Assembly: GCF_000023945.1 (NCBI RefSeq)
Contig: NC_013158.1
Span: 1,178,001 to 1,242,000 of the forward strand
Source: Halorhabdus utahensis DSM 12940
GTDB taxonomy: Archaea > Halobacteriota > Halobacteria > Halobacteriales > Haloarculaceae
Length of the DNA stretch: 64,000 bases
Direction of reading: 5' to 3'
Under the pieces are notes generated by a model that saw only the letters and a program-made list of their open reading frames with translations, did no database searches and was not told the DNA's origin. Below, piece by piece: positions 62,090-64,000 of this stretch; within the stretch, counting starts at the first letter, position 1; every line of letters starts with the position of its first letter. The translations under genes and the position numbers were made by a program.

Positions 62090-62360
62090 CGTCGTTCAGC
62101 AACTCGTCGCGGGAGAACGTCTCGCTGTCACCCGTTCGGCGTGCGTGCTCGACCGCCGCGATCTCCTTCCAGCTCTTGCGGGTGAGACCGGGGTGCCGGA
62201 CGGCATCACGAAGGGTTTCCCGAATGAACTCGCTTCGGCTATTGTACCCCTCCTCGCCCCACGTCGCGTCGATGTCTTCGAGTAACGTCTCCGTGAGACG
62301 GACGTTGATATTCGTCTTTTCGGGTCCACCACCGCCACTATCCGTATCTGCATCAGACAT
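62082..62360 (-). CDS. Ribbon-helix-helix antitoxin
   Basis: A 92-residue protein. A Gly-rich start leads to an RHH domain: TNINVRLTETLLEDIDATW and YNSRSEFIRETLRDAVRH. The C-terminal half (WKEIAAVEHARRTGDSETF) would wrap the toxin. A TATA-like CATTTATTCG at about 62383-62392 (minus strand) lies 30 nt before the ATG, so it has its own promoter. RHH proteins usually repress their own operon. Confidence 0.87.
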   Translation of the reverse strand: MSDADTDSGGGGPEKTNINVRLTETLLEDIDATWGEEGYNSRSEFIRETLRDAVRHPGLTRKSWKEIAAVEHARRTGDSETFSRDELLNDDE

Positions 62361-62506
62361 ACGAATGTGTTACGTTCAGGATCGAATAAATGTTCGGGGT
62401 CAACTGCTGTCCTCTCGGGAAATGGACGAGTCCCTCGATATTCCGATCGAAACTCGCCTGAATGAGTGGGACGCCGGTGAGAGATGGGACAGACTGGTTT
62501 CAAAGA

Positions 62507-62593
62507 ATCGTCGCCAAGGCGATGGCCCCCCGGAAGCTAACTCGGTTCGAGACGGCGGCCCAGCTCCACCGACAGCTCGACCAACTTGTCTGA
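62507..62593 (+). pseudogene. Duplicate of the pseudokinase 3' end
   Basis: An 87-nt copy of 61656-61742 with nine differences, every one synonymous. Both encode IVAKAMAPRKLTRFETAAQL followed by HRQLDQLV and stop. No start or gene body precedes it; just upstream is an unrelated open stretch beginning MDESLDIPIET (62422). It is a 3' relic on the far side of the RelE/RHH module. Confidence 0.92.
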
Positions 62594-62671
62594 GACGGGC
62601 CGCCATCGGGAGTTCGATACATTGGGAAGGACGACAGTACATTTTTCAAATAGGATCGACCAGTGTCACGT

Positions 62672-63145
62672 ATGGAAAGTGTGCGTCGTCTCGCCGGCTT
62701 TCTGATGGTGGTTTTCGCGATCGCGACGGTGCCCGGTGGCGTCGCCGCGTATGTGTCGGAAGGGCTGGGAGAGGCAGTGTGGGTGTTCGTAGTCGGGTGG
62801 CTCTTTCTGACTCCGGCTTACGGCGTTCTCGCCGGGTATGTGCCCAACCCAATGGATGTGATCCATCAAAAACTGCGGCGAGACGAACAGACGGCAAATG
62901 AGAGCGACAGCCGCTCGAAAGACCAAGACGGAGCGAACAGCGCTTCGGAGGAACTCCGTCGTCGATACGTAAAGGGGAAGATCAACGAGCAAGAATTTGA
63001 ACAGCGACTTGAAACGCTACTCAGGAGCGAAAAGTCCCAACCGGCAGACCCAGAGCGGATCGAAAGCGCACCCGGTAATTCAACGGGGACAAACGAGACG
63101 GGGGTTCGCCAGCGCGAACTCGAAACGACGAGGAAAGAGAACTAA
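62672..63145 (+). CDS. Membrane protein with C-terminal SHOCT-like segment
   Basis: A 157-residue protein. Two hydrophobic helices (GFLMVVFAIATVPGGVAAYV and AVWVFVVGWLFLTPAYGVL) are followed by a charged linker and a SHOCT-like segment (ELRRRYVKGKINEQEFEQRLETLL, about 93-116) with the usual R-Y-x-G-x-I-x2-x-E-F pattern. A Ser/Thr/Asn tail follows. Base composition is lower in GC than neighbours. ATG at 62672; a GTG at 62663 is the alternative. The function is unknown. Confidence 0.75.
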   Translation: MESVRRLAGFLMVVFAIATVPGGVAAYVSEGLGEAVWVFVVGWLFLTPAYGVLAGYVPNPMDVIHQKLRRDEQTANESDSRSKDQDGANSASEELRRRYVKGKINEQEFEQRLETLLRSEKSQPADPERIESAPGNSTGTNETGVRQRELETTRKEN

Positions 63146-63307
63146 CAACGGCTCGCTGCCAGTCTGCTCGGGAAAGAAATTCGTCGAATCAGTTAGTTCA
63201 CGTCCGCGAGGCAAGCGGACGGCGAGCGATGGCGTCAGGCGGTGGCCGGGGTGACGGCCTCTGTGAAATCGTTGACCGACTTCGCCTCGCGGGTCGTTCC
63301 TCCTCTC

Positions 63308-63410
63308 ACGTGTCGCTTCGCTCCACGTTCGAGCAATCGAGGCCTCACTCCGTTCGGCCTCGCGCTCCCCGCTCGGCGTTCCGAGGTTCTTCGCTGCGCT
63401 CAGAACCTCG
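63308..63410. repeat. Three stem-loops sharing an 11-nt loop
   Basis: Stem ACGTG/CACGT (63308-63312, 63324-63328) with loop TCGCTTCGCTC; stem CGAGGCC/GGCCTCG (63338-63344, 63356-63362) with loop TCACTCCGTTC; stem CGAGGTTCT/AGAACCTCG (63382-63390, 63402-63410) with loop TCGCTGCGCTC. The last ends two bases before the thermosome stop (minus strand), so it could also help 3'-end formation there. Confidence 0.7.
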
Positions 63411-63411
63411 C

Positions 63412-64000
63412 TTACATCGCGCCGCCCATGCCACCCATACCGCCCATGCCGCCCATGCCGCCGCCCATACCGCCGCCGGGGCCGCCAGCGGGCGGGCCGC
63501 CGTCGTCGCCGTCGTCGCTGCCGCCGCCCTTGAGGTCGCCGGCGGCGATCACGTCGTCGATCCGGAGGATCATCACGGCGGCCTCCGTCGCACTCTCGAC
63601 AGCCTGGGTCTTGACGCGCAGCGGCTCGTAGACGCCGTCCTCGCTCATGTCGACGATGTCGCCGGAGTAGGCGTCCAGGCCGACGCCGATGTCGCCGGCG
63701 TCGTGCTGACTGCGGAGGTCCACGAGGGAGTCGATCGGGTCGTGACCCGCGTTCTCGGCGAGGGTGCGCGGGACGACGTCGATGGCGTCCGCAAAGGCCT
63801 CGACGGCGAGCTGCTCGCGGCCACCGACGGAGTCGGCGTGGTCACGCAGTCCAAGCGCGAGTTCGGCTTCGGGAGCCCCGCCGCCGGGCAGGACCTTGCC
63901 GTCCTCGAGCGTGACGCGAACGACGCCCAGCGAGTCCTCGATGGCGCGTTCGACCTCGTCGACGACGTGCTCGGTGCCGCCGCGCAGGATGAGCGTGACG
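63412..64000 (-). CDS. Thermosome (group II chaperonin) subunit, 3' part
   Basis: The last ~195 residues of an Hsp60/CCT-like chaperonin subunit; the 5' part lies beyond the window. Readable are the apical-to-intermediate parts ([18 protein letters not shown]), the ATP-site segment [11 protein letters not shown], and [19 protein letters not shown] with the C-terminal Gly/Met tail ([13 protein letters not shown]), typical of thermosomes. It folds proteins in an ATP-driven double ring. A stem-loop follows the stop. Confidence 0.95.
   Translation of the reverse strand, partial: VTLILRGGTEHVVDEVERAIEDSLGVVRVTLEDGKVLPGGGAPEAELALGLRDHADSVGGREQLAVEAFADAIDVVPRTLAENAGHDPIDSLVDLRSQHDAGDIGVGLDAYSGDIVDMSEDGVYEPLRVKTQAVESATEAAVMILRIDDVIAAGDLKGGGSDDGDDGGPPAGGPGGGMGGGMGGMGGMGGMGGAM

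Overview
The window comes from a halophilic archaeon (class Halobacteria). Base composition is high in GC and the proteins are very acidic. Transcription proteins are archaeal (TBP, TFB). Several secreted proteins carry twin-arginine plus lipobox signals. A haloarchaeal-type soluble transducer, SRP54 with a Met/Gly-rich tail and a thermosome subunit are also present. Many genes have a TATA-like element about 25-35 nt before the start codon, as expected for leaderless haloarchaeal transcripts. Genus cannot be fixed from the sequence alone. No rRNA, tRNA, CRISPR array, transposase or integrase was seen.

Layout. 0.3-2 kb: PadR-like regulator and RNase HI with its operon partner. 2-13.3 kb: a potassium/stress region with a TrkH-TrkA operon, an Lrp-type regulator fused to a TrkA_C domain, and a facing run UspA, RCK protein, UspA, APC permease with two Usp domains, RCK protein, second TrkH and a small membrane protein. 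13.5-22.3 kb: TFB, a small HTH/membrane pair, a PitA/HemQ-like heme protein, an MntA-HepT toxin-antitoxin pair, and SufU and SufS around a coiled-coil protein. 22.5-36.6 kb: an accessory cluster with two related Tat lipoproteins, a CoxG-like protein, a flavin reductase-like protein, an ABC importer (binding protein, fused permease, ATPase), three paralogues of the 4,5-dihydroxyphthalate decarboxylase family, an HTH protein, a TIG-like repeat protein and DoxX. 36.7-64 kb: mostly housekeeping genes (Nudix, aspartate kinase, radical SAM, tRNA G10 methyltransferase, TBP, thioredoxin reductase-like protein, threonine synthase-like protein, transducer, SRP54, ABC exporter, prephenate dehydratase), then a pseudokinase, a RelE/RHH toxin-antitoxin pair, a SHOCT-like protein and the 3' part of a thermosome gene.

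The most unusual signal is a repeated architecture. Both toxin-antitoxin pairs lie between the intact 3' end of a host gene and a second, diverged copy of that same 3' end. For the pseudokinase gene the copy is 87 nt with nine differences, all synonymous. For the PitA-like gene the core is 48 nt with six differences, all synonymous. A third 3' end, that of sufS, is duplicated over 54 nt (52 identical) without an intervening gene. This suggests that small cassettes enter or are exchanged at gene 3' ends, bringing a donor end that keeps the target gene intact. The 22.5-36.6 kb cluster is the second item of interest: an importer interleaved with three leaderless binding-protein-fold enzymes, preceded by promoters that carry CTAAAC/GTTTAG inverted repeats.
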